Positions 15,133 through 22,843 of a stretch of DNA of 64,000 bases are shown one piece after another. Numbering within the stretch: the first letter of the stretch is position 1; each line of letters begins with the position of its first letter. The notes under the pieces are model-generated. The model was not told the DNA's origin and ran no database searches. It saw nothing but the letters and a program-made list of their open reading frames with translations. Source of the stretch: Micromonospora matsumotoense (GTDB lineage: Bacteria > Actinomycetota > Actinomycetes > Mycobacteriales > Micromonosporaceae). Position numbers and translations under genes: made by a program. The stretch spans positions 186,001 through 250,000 of the forward strand of contig NZ_FMCU01000005.1 in the NCBI RefSeq assembly GCF_900091525.1, written 5' to 3'.

Positions 15133-17628
15133 CTACCGGTCGACAGAAGCCGGCTGGGCAGAGGTGGGCTGGGCAGGAGCCGGTTGGGCGGGGGTCGGCT
15201 GGGTGGGAGCCGGTTGGGCGGGGGTCGGCTGGGCAAGAGCCGATTGGGCGGGGGCCGATTGGGCGGGGACGGGCATCCCGCTGGGGAGGTTGGTCAGGAC
15301 CACGTCGAGGACCCGGACCGCGCCCGGCTTGGACAGCGGGTTGTTGCCGTTGCCGCACTTGGGGGACTGCACGCAGGAGGGGCACCCCGATTCGCAGCCG
15401 CACTCGACGATGGCGTCCCGGGTGGCGCCCAGCCAGGCCGCCGCCGTCCGGTAGGCCCGCTCGGCGAAGCCGGCCCCGCCGGGGTGGCCGTCGTAGACGA
15501 ACACCGTGGGCGCCTCGGTGTCCGGGTGCAGGGCGGTGGACAGCCCGCCGATGTCCCACCGGTCGCAGGTGGCCATCAGGGGCAGCAGCCCGATCCCGGC
15601 GTGCTCGGCGGCGTGCAGGGCACCCGGCACGTCCGCCGCCTCGACGCCGGCCGCCGCCAGCGACCGCAGGGAGAGCGTGAACCAGACCGCGACGGTCCGC
15701 AGCTCCCGGGCCGGCAGGTCCAACGGTCGGGTGTCGATCACCTCGCCGGAGGCGATCCGGCGGCGCTGGTAGGAGACCACCTGGCTGGTCACGTCCACCT
15801 CGCCGAGGAAGAGCCCGACCGGCCCGGCGTCCCGGTAGGAGCGGACCGACACCACGGAGAGCGAGGTGACGTCCCGGGCGTGGGTGGACCAGTCGGGTTC
15901 CTCGGCGTGTACCAGCGCGCACCCGTCGTCGAGGTCCAGCGCGTCGACCACGTACGAGACGCCCTGGTGGAGATAGACCGCCCCGGGGTGGACGAGGAAA
16001 TGCGCCGAGCCTCCGTCGACGGTGCCGAGCAGCCGCCCGGTGGACGCCTCCACCACGCAGATCGGTGCCCCACCCTGACCGCGCAGGTCCACCTCGGGTC
16101 GTTCCCGGTGCCGCCAGTACCAGCCGGTGGGCCGCTGCCGCAGGTCGCCGGCCTGGACCAGGTGGTCGACTGCCTCCTTCGCCCCGTCGCCGAAGAGTTC
16201 CAGGTCGGCCGGGGTGAGCGGGGACTCGGCGGCGGCGCAGGCGAGCTGCGGGGTGAGCACGTACGGGTTGGCCGGGTCGAGCACCGTCGCCTCGACGGGC
16301 CGGCCGAACAACGCCTCCGGGTGGTGCACCAGGTAGGTGTCGAGCGGGTCGTCCCGGGCCACCAGCACGGCGAGCGCCTCGTCGCCGGAGCGTCCGGCCC
16401 GGCCGGCCTGCTGCCAGAGCGACGCCCGGGTGCCGGGCCAGCCGCAGATCAGCACCGCGTCCAGCCCGACCAGGTCGACGCCGAGCTCCAGCGCGTTGGT
16501 GGAGGCCAGCCCCAGCAGGTCGCCGTGCAGCAGGGCCCGTTCCAGTTCCCGCCGTTCCTCGCGTAGGTAGCCGGCCCGGTAGGCGGCCACCCGGTCGCCG
16601 AGGCCGGGCACCGCCTCGTCCAGGGCCCGTCGGGCGTTCGCGGCGACCACCTCCGCGCCGCGTCGGGACCGGACGAAGGCGAGCGTGCGTACCCCCTCGG
16701 CGACGGTGTCGGCGAGCAGGTCGGCGGTCTCCCGCAGGGCCGACCGGCGGACCTGGGTCAGGTCGTCGGCGACGGCGACGGCGTCGGCCGGGGGCGGCAG
16801 CAGCGGCGGCTCCCAGAGCGCGAAGGTGACCCCGCCGCGCGGCGAGGTGTCCTCGGTGACGGCGGTGACCGGCAGGCCGGTGAGCCGCCCGGCGGTCACC
16901 GCCGGATCGCCCGACGTCGCCGAGGCCAGCAGGAAGACGGGGGTACGCCCGAACTGGTCGCACCGGCGGCGCAGCCGACGCAGCACGTGCGCCACGTGCG
17001 AGCCGAAGACGCCCCGGTAGGTGTGGCACTCGTCGACGATCACGTAGGTCAGCCGGCGCAGGAACCCCGACCAGTGCGCGTGCCCGGGGAGGATGCCGTG
17101 GTGCAGCATGTCCGGGTTGGTGAGCACGAACCGGGAGTGCCGGCGGACCCACTCCCGTTCGGTGCGCGGGGTGTCCCCGTCGTAGCAGGCGGGGCGTACC
17201 CCTTCCAGGTCCAGGCCGGCGACGGCGCGGAGCTGGTCGGCGGCCAGCGCCTTGGTGGGGGCCAGGTAGAGCACCGTGGCCCGGGGGTCGGCGAGCAGCG
17301 TGGCCAGCGCCGGAAGTTGGTACGCCAGGGACTTGCCGGACGCGGTGCCGGTGGCCACCACGACGTGCTGCCCGGCGTACGCCAGCTCGGCGGCCTCGGC
17401 CTGGTGCCGCCACGGGGCGAGTACGCCGCGTCGGGCGAACGCCGCCCGGAGCTCCTCGGGGGCCCACTGCGGCCAGGGCGCCTGCTGCCCGGCGCGGGCC
17501 GGCACCCGCTCGACGTGGGTGACCGGGTCGGCCCGGTGCCGGGCGCGCAGCCTGCGCAGCAGTTCGGCCGGGCCTCGCCCGGTGCCGGGGCCTGCGGTCG
17601 CGGTGGCTGCGGGGTTCACGTCCTGCAC
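15133..17628 (-). CDS. DEAH-type helicase, MrfA/YprA-like (DUF1998)
   Basis: 831 residues. Superfamily 2 helicase with Walker A TGTASGKSLAYQLPAL, DEAH variant VIVDECHTYRG, motif III LASATSG, a helicase C domain with QQAGRAGRSGDEALA, and a C-terminal MZB/DUF1998 zinc-binding region (CGCESGCPSCVQSPKCGN). This architecture fits MrfA, a 3'-5' DNA repair helicase, and mycobacterial Rv3649. The last ~35 residues are a Pro/Ala/Gln/Thr repeat (AQPTPAQPAP type) from tandem DNA repeats. GTG start; a GTG nine bases downstream is an alternative. Confidence 0.92.
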   Translation of the reverse strand: MQDVNPAATATAGPGTGRGPAELLRRLRARHRADPVTHVERVPARAGQQAPWPQWAPEELRAAFARRGVLAPWRHQAEAAELAYAGQHVVVATGTASGKSLAYQLPALATLLADPRATVLYLAPTKALAADQLRAVAGLDLEGVRPACYDGDTPRTEREWVRRHSRFVLTNPDMLHHGILPGHAHWSGFLRRLTYVIVDECHTYRGVFGSHVAHVLRRLRRRCDQFGRTPVFLLASATSGDPAVTAGRLTGLPVTAVTEDTSPRGGVTFALWEPPLLPPPADAVAVADDLTQVRRSALRETADLLADTVAEGVRTLAFVRSRRGAEVVAANARRALDEAVPGLGDRVAAYRAGYLREERRELERALLHGDLLGLASTNALELGVDLVGLDAVLICGWPGTRASLWQQAGRAGRSGDEALAVLVARDDPLDTYLVHHPEALFGRPVEATVLDPANPYVLTPQLACAAAESPLTPADLELFGDGAKEAVDHLVQAGDLRQRPTGWYWRHRERPEVDLRGQGGAPICVVEASTGRLLGTVDGGSAHFLVHPGAVYLHQGVSYVVDALDLDDGCALVHAEEPDWSTHARDVTSLSVVSVRSYRDAGPVGLFLGEVDVTSQVVSYQRRRIASGEVIDTRPLDLPARELRTVAVWFTLSLRSLAAAGVEAADVPGALHAAEHAGIGLLPLMATCDRWDIGGLSTALHPDTEAPTVFVYDGHPGGAGFAERAYRTAAAWLGATRDAIVECGCESGCPSCVQSPKCGNGNNPLSKPGAVRVLDVVLTNLPSGMPVPAQSAPAQSALAQPTPAQPAPTQPTPAQPAPAQPTSAQPASVDR
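15153..15267 (-). repeat. 15-base tandem repeats encoding the helicase C-tail
   Basis: Imperfect repeats of the type GGTTGGGCGGGGGTC / GGCTGGGCAGGAGCC, giving about seven copies of a five-residue unit (AQPTP, AQPAP and variants). Confidence 0.75.
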
Positions 17629-17760
17629 TCTCGCACTGGTGTTCGGTGCTGAACAACCGGGCCGGTGGGTATGGGGGAGCCCTCACCGGTGACCTCGTCG
17701 GGCCGTCCGGCGGGGATGGTTAGATGCCCAGGAGAGTTTACGGCTCTCGGAGGAGGACTG

Positions 17761-18117
17761 ATGGAGCTGGCGCTGGCGACCCGCACCGTGGGGGAGCACA
17801 CGGTGCTCGAGGTCGGTGGTGAGGTGGACGTCTACACCGCACCCCGACTGCGCGAACGGCTCCTGGAGTTGATCGACGGTGGCGCCCGACGGGTGGTCGT
17901 CGACCTGGGACGGGTGGACTTCCTCGACTCCACGGGTCTGGGCGTGCTGGTCGGTGCCCTGAAGCGGCTGCGCTCGGCCGGAGGGTCGTTCGCCCTGGTC
18001 TGCGACAAGGAGCCGCTGCTGAAGATCTTCCGGATCACCGCTCTGGACCAGGTCTTCCCCCTGCACCCGACGGTGGACGCGGCGATCTCCGCCGACCCCA
18101 CCGCCCCCGGCGCGTGA
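17761..18117 (+). CDS. STAS anti-anti-sigma factor, BldG-like
   Basis: 118 residues. Single STAS domain; [13 protein letters not shown] carries the conserved phosphorylatable Ser (residue 61, with Thr62 next to it). When unphosphorylated it should bind the partner anti-sigma factor. ATG with GGAGGAGGA upstream. Overlaps the next gene (TGATG). Position beside an anti-sigma gene, the helicase and the pyrophosphatase matches bldG in Streptomyces. Confidence 0.88.
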   Translation: MELALATRTVGEHTVLEVGGEVDVYTAPRLRERLLELIDGGARRVVVDLGRVDFLDSTGLGVLVGALKRLRSAGGSFALVCDKEPLLKIFRITALDQVFPLHPTVDAAISADPTAPGA

Positions 18118-18551
18118 TGGCGACGGTCCGGCTCTCCTTCTCGCCGGCGCCGGTGCACGTGCGCACCGCCCGCCTGGTCGGTGTCGCGGTGGCCCGTCGG
18201 GCCGGGGTCCGGGAGGATCTGCTCGACGAGGTGCGGTTGGCCATCGGTGAGGCGTGCACCCGGGCGGTCGCTCTGCACCACCAGTACGGGCTGGCCGATC
18301 CGGTCCTGGTGGAGATGTCCGACTCCGGAGCGTATTCGGTGCGGGTGGTGGACCGGGCGCCGATCGAGGCGGGGCTGGGCCTGGCCGCGTTGAACGCCGA
18401 CGAGTTGGCCAACGAGGCGTTGACCGACGAGGCGCTGACCACGGGGGTGGGCTTCGCGCTGCTCGCCGGTTTCGTGGAGGACCTCCAGGTCCGCCCGGTG
18501 GCCGAGGGCGTCGGGACCGAGGTCCGGATGGTGTGGCCGGTCGGCCGCTGA
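18117..18551 (+). CDS. RsbW-like anti-sigma / ATP-binding protein
   Basis: 144 residues. GHKL-type fold of the anti-sigma family; LAIGEACTRAVALH is the N-box region, though the usual Asn is replaced, so ATP binding may be altered. Translationally coupled to the STAS gene, its presumed antagonist. Target sigma factor not in this window. Confidence 0.8.
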   Translation: MATVRLSFSPAPVHVRTARLVGVAVARRAGVREDLLDEVRLAIGEACTRAVALHHQYGLADPVLVEMSDSGAYSVRVVDRAPIEAGLGLAALNADELANEALTDEALTTGVGFALLAGFVEDLQVRPVAEGVGTEVRMVWPVGR

Positions 18552-18569
18552 TCGCTACTTTCCGTACAT

Positions 18570-18600
18570 GAGGCGGTGACCCTTGGTGGGTCGCCGTCTC
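18570..18600 (+). terminator. Terminator after the STAS/anti-sigma pair
   Basis: GAGGCGGTGACCC pairs with GGGTCGCCGTCTC (two G-U pairs) around TTGGT. Located 20 bases after the stop. Confidence 0.7.
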
Positions 18601-18866
18601 GTGGTGTTGATGGCCTCCTATATCAGATTTTTCCTCATAACACAGTTACGGAGATCATCCGGACACGGCGTCCCCCAGGTGTGACCTCCAACACTGGCCA
18701 GGGCTACAGTCTGTGGGTTGTCAGCACGTGATTCTTCCCGCAGCCAGCGAACATAGATGTTGATCATCTGCCGTCGGGGCGGGTCGGAGCAGGTGCGCCA
18801 CCGCATCCAGGCGTCGGCCATACGTCCACTGGCCGGCGCGACAGTGTTCGGTACAGGAGGACATAG
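18601..18866 (+). other. Upstream region of the pyrophosphatase gene
   Basis: Between the terminator and the hppA start. It contains an unusually AT-rich patch near 18615-18650 (TATATCAGATTTTTCC, CATAACACAG) and ends in AGGAGG before the ATG. A sure promoter could not be picked; no small gene is seen. Confidence 0.45.
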
Positions 18867-21254
18867 ATGTCCGGGATCTTGGCCGCCGATAGCGGCGCGC
18901 TGTCCCTCACCGGAGAGAACCTGACGTACGTCGTCATCGCCGCGGTTATCGCGCTGGTGGCACTCGTCTTCGCCGCCGCCTTGACCAAGGCCGTGCTGGC
19001 AGCCGGTAAGGGCACCACCAACATGCAGGAGATCTCCGGCGCGGTGCAGGAGGGCGCCTCCGCCTATCTGCTCCGGCAGTTCAGGACGTTGGCGATCTTC
19101 GTGGTCGTCGCCGTCGTGCTGCTCTTCCTGCTGCCGGTGCACGACACCGACGGCAGCGAGCTGGCGGTGAAGATCGGCCGATCGGCGTTCTTCGTGGTCG
19201 GCGCCCTGTTCAGCGCGTTCATCGGCGGTGCCGGCATGTGGCTGGCCACCCGCGCCAACCTACGGGTCGCCGCGGCGGCCCGGGAGGCGGTCGGCGGCCG
19301 GGAAGCCGCCATGAAGATCGCCTTCCGCACCGGTGGTGTGGTCGGCTTCCTCACCGTCGGGCTCGGCCTGTTCGGCGCGGCCATGGTGGTCGTCTTCTTC
19401 AAGGGCGACGCACCGACCGTGCTGGAGGGCTTCGGCTTCGGCGCCGCCCTGCTCGCCATGTTCATGCGGGTCGGCGGCGGCATCTTCACCAAGGCCGCCG
19501 ACGTCGGTGCCGACCTGGTCGGCAAGGTGGAGCAGGGCATCCCCGAGGACGACCCGCGCAACGCCGCCACCATCGCCGACAACGTGGGCGACAACGTCGG
19601 CGACTGCGCCGGCATGGCCGCCGACCTCTTCGAGTCGTACGCGGTGACGCTGGTCGCCGCGCTGATCCTCGGCCGCGCCGCGTTCGGCGAGGACGGCCTG
19701 GTCCTCCCGCTGATCATCTCCACGATCGGCGTCCTGGTGGCGATCGTCGGGGTCTTCATCACCCGGCTGCGCGCCTCCGACCGCAACGGCCTCACCGCCA
19801 TCAACCGGGCCTTCTATCTCTCCGCCCTGTTCTCCGCGGTGCTGGTCGCGATCGCCTCCTACTTCTACCTCCAGCCGACCTGGGCCGACCTGCTCGGCCC
19901 CGAGTGGCGGGCCAGCCTCGGCGTGGACGGCGGCGACCCGCCGCTCGGCCCGCGCGGGGTGACCATCGCCGCGGTCGTCATCGGCATCGGGCTGGCCGCC
20001 GCGATCCAGGCGCTGACCGGCTACTTCACCGAGACCACCCGCCGCCCGGTCCAGGACATCGGCAAGAGCTCGCAGACCGGTGCCGCCACCGTCATCCTCG
20101 CCGGCATCAGCGTCGGCCTGGAGTCGGCGGTCTACTCGGCGCTGCTGATCGCTGCCGGGGTCTTCGGCGCGTTCCTGCTCGGCGGCGGCTCCATCACCCT
20201 GTCGCTGTTCGCGGTGGCGCTGGCCGGCACCGGTTTGCTCACCACCGTCGGCGTGATCGTCGCGATGGACACCTTCGGCCCGATCTCCGACAACGCGCAG
20301 GGCGTGGCCGAGATGTCCGGCGACATCGACGCCGACGGCGCGAAGATCCTCACCGAGCTGGACGCGGTCGGTAACACCACCAAGGCGATCACCAAGGGCA
20401 TCGCGATCGCCACCGCCGTGCTCGCGGCCACCGCGCTGTTCGGCTCGTACACCGACACGCTGCGCACCGCCTACTCCGACGCGGGCGTGGGTGATGTCGG
20501 CACCGAGATCCTCAACGCGCTCAACGTCGCCAACCCGCGCAACCTGGTCGGCCTGATCATCGGTGCGGCGGTGGTCTTCCTCTTCTCCGGGCTGGCCATC
20601 AACGCGGTCTCCCGCTCGGCCGGCGCGGTCGTGATGGAGGTCCGCCGGCAGTTCCGCGAGCTGCCCGGGATCATGGACGGCACCCAGCGCCCCGAGTACG
20701 GCAAGGTCGTCGACATCTGCACCCGGGACGCGCAGCGCGAGCTGATGACCCCCGGCCTGCTGGCCATCCTCGCCCCGATCGCGGTCGGCTTCGGCCTCGG
20801 GCCGGGCGCGCTGGCCTCCTACCTCGCCGGGGCGATCGGGGCGGGCACCCTGATGGCGGTCTTCCTGTCCAACTCCGGTGGGGCCTGGGACAACGCCAAG
20901 AAGCTCGTCGAGGACGGCGCGTACGGCGGCAAGGGCTCCGAGTCGCACGAGGCGACGGTCATCGGGGACACCGTCGGTGACCCGTTCAAGGACACCGCCG
21001 GCCCGGCGATCAACCCGCTGATCAAGGTGATGAACCTGGTCTCGCTGCTGATCGCGCCGGCCGTGGTGGCCTGGAGCGTCGGTGACGACCGGAACACCCC
21101 GCTGCGCCTGACGATCGCGGCGGCCGCCACCCTGATCGTGGTCGCGGCGGTGGTGTTCAGCAAGCGCAAGGGCGTGGTGATGGACTCCACCCCGGACGGT
21201 GGGGGCACCGGCGCGGGCAACGATCCGAAACAGGTCGAACCGGCCAACGTCTGA
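18867..21254 (+). CDS. hppA: Membrane-bound proton-translocating pyrophosphatase
   Basis: 795 residues, about 16 transmembrane helices. Couples pyrophosphate hydrolysis to proton pumping. Diagnostic motifs: KAADVGADLVGKVE and DDPRNAATIADNVGDNVGD (substrate site), a third acidic loop EATVIGDTVGDPFKDT. GNTTKAITKG has Lys at the position that separates K+-independent from K+-dependent enzymes (Ala), so this is the K+-independent type. Strong AGGAGG before the ATG. Followed by a GC-rich terminator. Confidence 0.97.
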   Translation: MSGILAADSGALSLTGENLTYVVIAAVIALVALVFAAALTKAVLAAGKGTTNMQEISGAVQEGASAYLLRQFRTLAIFVVVAVVLLFLLPVHDTDGSELAVKIGRSAFFVVGALFSAFIGGAGMWLATRANLRVAAAAREAVGGREAAMKIAFRTGGVVGFLTVGLGLFGAAMVVVFFKGDAPTVLEGFGFGAALLAMFMRVGGGIFTKAADVGADLVGKVEQGIPEDDPRNAATIADNVGDNVGDCAGMAADLFESYAVTLVAALILGRAAFGEDGLVLPLIISTIGVLVAIVGVFITRLRASDRNGLTAINRAFYLSALFSAVLVAIASYFYLQPTWADLLGPEWRASLGVDGGDPPLGPRGVTIAAVVIGIGLAAAIQALTGYFTETTRRPVQDIGKSSQTGAATVILAGISVGLESAVYSALLIAAGVFGAFLLGGGSITLSLFAVALAGTGLLTTVGVIVAMDTFGPISDNAQGVAEMSGDIDADGAKILTELDAVGNTTKAITKGIAIATAVLAATALFGSYTDTLRTAYSDAGVGDVGTEILNALNVANPRNLVGLIIGAAVVFLFSGLAINAVSRSAGAVVMEVRRQFRELPGIMDGTQRPEYGKVVDICTRDAQRELMTPGLLAILAPIAVGFGLGPGALASYLAGAIGAGTLMAVFLSNSGGAWDNAKKLVEDGAYGGKGSESHEATVIGDTVGDPFKDTAGPAINPLIKVMNLVSLLIAPAVVAWSVGDDRNTPLRLTIAAAATLIVVAAVVFSKRKGVVMDSTPDGGGTGAGNDPKQVEPANV

Positions 21255-21263
21255 GTGACGGCA

Positions 21264-21292
21264 GCGGGTCCCCGGTCGTCCCGGGGGCCCGC
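21264..21292 (+). terminator. Terminator after hppA
   Basis: GCGGGTCCCCGG and CCGGGGGCCCGC form a strong stem with a short loop, 10 bases after the stop. Confidence 0.7.
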
Positions 21293-21346
21293 CGTGCCGG
21301 GCGGCGAGCGGGAATCCTGACGGCTGGCGCAATCGCCCCGAGGCCG

Positions 21347-21352
21347 TACGCT
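21347..21352 (+). promoter_or_regulatory. Predicted -10 box (TACGCT) of the lipoprotein gene
   Basis: TACGCT lies 7 bases before the ATG at 21360; no Shine-Dalgarno. Confidence 0.45.
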
Positions 21353-21359
21353 GCATCGC

Positions 21360-21902
21360 ATGCGTAGGTGTCGGGCGAGTGCCGCCGGGAAGCTCACGGT
21401 GGTGGTCACCACGCTCGTACTCGTCGTCGCCGGCTGTGGTGGGGGTCCCAGCCCGCGGGCCTGGGCGGCCTCGGTCTGTGAGGCGCTCACCCCGTGGCGG
21501 GCCGAGATCAGCAAGCTCACCAGCAGCACCCACCAGCAGATGACCGCCCAGACCACCCCGGCACAGGCGAAGGAGAACCTGGTGCGGCTCTTCGCCGGTG
21601 CCGAGCAGGCGAGCGAGACGGCCCGCCGCCGGATCGCCGACGCGGGCATCCCGGAGACCGACCACGGCGACGAGGTGTCGAAGGGCTTCCGGACGTCGCT
21701 GGAGAAGATCAGGGACGCCTACGGGCGCGCCGGGGACACCATCGACACCCTGGACACCGGGCAGGCCACCGCGTTCTACGACGGTGTCCAGGCGGCGGTG
21801 GACAAGCTCAACAAGGAGTACGACGCGAGCGCGCTGGACACCGGGCGGCTCAACTCGGAGGAACTCAAGCAGGCCTTCGACGAGGTCCCGGAGTGTCGCT
21901 GA
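21360..21902 (+). CDS. Putative lipoprotein, helical
   Basis: 180 residues. Signal peptide with lipobox VVAGC (Cys26), then a helical soluble domain (HQQMTAQTTPAQAKENLVRL, TSLEKIRDAYGRAGDTIDTL) with two further Cys (near residue 39 and at the C-terminus) that could form a disulfide. Exported and lipid-anchored. No family name recognised. Likely leaderless. Confidence 0.78.
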   Translation: MRRCRASAAGKLTVVVTTLVLVVAGCGGGPSPRAWAASVCEALTPWRAEISKLTSSTHQQMTAQTTPAQAKENLVRLFAGAEQASETARRRIADAGIPETDHGDEVSKGFRTSLEKIRDAYGRAGDTIDTLDTGQATAFYDGVQAAVDKLNKEYDASALDTGRLNSEELKQAFDEVPECR

Positions 21903-21928
21903 GTCGTGCCGACCCGCCCGGAGAGCCG

Positions 21929-22495
21929 GTGCGTCAGTTGTCGCTGTTCGGCACCGAGGCGGCCGATCCGTCCGTCGCCGATCTGTCCGGGCTGTTGGCC
22001 GGCCCGGGGGAGGTGCACCGGATGGGCCGTACCGCCCGGTTGTCCGTCGAGGTCGATGCGGCCTGGCGGGTGCACGTGCTCGTCGCCGAGCTGGCCAGGC
22101 GGGGGCTCGCGGCGGGCTGGGAGCCGACGGGGGACCAGCGCTACGTCGTGCGTACCTCGTACCTGACGACTCTCGCTCCGCTGGCGACGGCCTGGCTGGC
22201 CGGTGGGGTGAAGCGTCCACCGACGCACTTCCATCTGCACGGCCGGCGGCTGCGCCTGTGGCTGGCCGCCGCGGGGGCGGCCGACGACGCCGGTCTGCTG
22301 CTGCGCCTGCACCCCCGGGACGAGCCGTGGTGGCCGGTGGTGCGGGCGGCGCTCGCCGTGGTGGGCCTGCCGGCGGCGCTGCTGGAGGCGGAGGCGGGTG
22401 GCCCGGCGTTCCGGATCGGCGGGCGGCGGCTGGCCCGGCTCGCCGAACTGGTCGGTGACCGCCCGTCCACCGCCCCCACCCAGCTCTGGCCGTGA
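21929..22495 (+). CDS. Conserved hypothetical protein
   Basis: 188 residues from a GTG with GGAG five bases upstream; a GTG at 21893 overlapping the lipoprotein stop is possible. Soluble; begins RQLSLFGTEAADPSVADLSG, with a central HVLVAELARRGLAAGWEPT region and a C-terminal helix pair. No domain recognised. Follows the lipoprotein gene closely and may be cotranscribed. Confidence 0.7.
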   Translation: MRQLSLFGTEAADPSVADLSGLLAGPGEVHRMGRTARLSVEVDAAWRVHVLVAELARRGLAAGWEPTGDQRYVVRTSYLTTLAPLATAWLAGGVKRPPTHFHLHGRRLRLWLAAAGAADDAGLLLRLHPRDEPWWPVVRAALAVVGLPAALLEAEAGGPAFRIGGRRLARLAELVGDRPSTAPTQLWP

Positions 22496-22843
22496 CCGGT
22501 CCAGGGGAGTCGAGCAGCCGAGGCCGCCAAGTGTCCGATCGCGGACAGTGTTGCGGACGGTGCGCCCGCCGTCTCACTCCGTGAACAGCGGGATTTGCCC
22601 AGGTCGGGGGGCCGTCATCGTCACCGTGGCCCACTTCGGGGCCTACCCACGGTGTACGGTGGCGCCGTCCGGCCGCTGCGGCCGGCGCGGCGTCGGCGCT
22701 GCCGCCGCGCGGACGCTGATTGCCGCCCCCGGGACCCGGAACCTGGGCGGCGCGTTACGTTGGACATCCGGACCAACAGCGGTCCGGCGGGCCCACCACG
22801 GGCCCGAATCGGGCCTGGAGCAGGAGTGGGGTCGGGGAGAGAC
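22496..22843 (+). other. Upstream region of topA
   Basis: About 350 bases without a gene. It contains a palindrome TGTCCG-ATCG-CGGACA at 22532-22547, possible -10 boxes TACGGT (near 22662) and TACGTT (near 22755), and GC-rich inverted repeats. The start region ends with GGGGAGAGAC before the topA GTG. Confidence 0.5.

Noticed and set aside
19260..22634. Very long minus-strand open frame opposite hppA and its neighbours
   Set aside because: It is the antisense shadow of the strongly supported hppA gene; composition (His/Arg/Gly/Asp-rich) is typical of reverse-frame translation in high-GC DNA.
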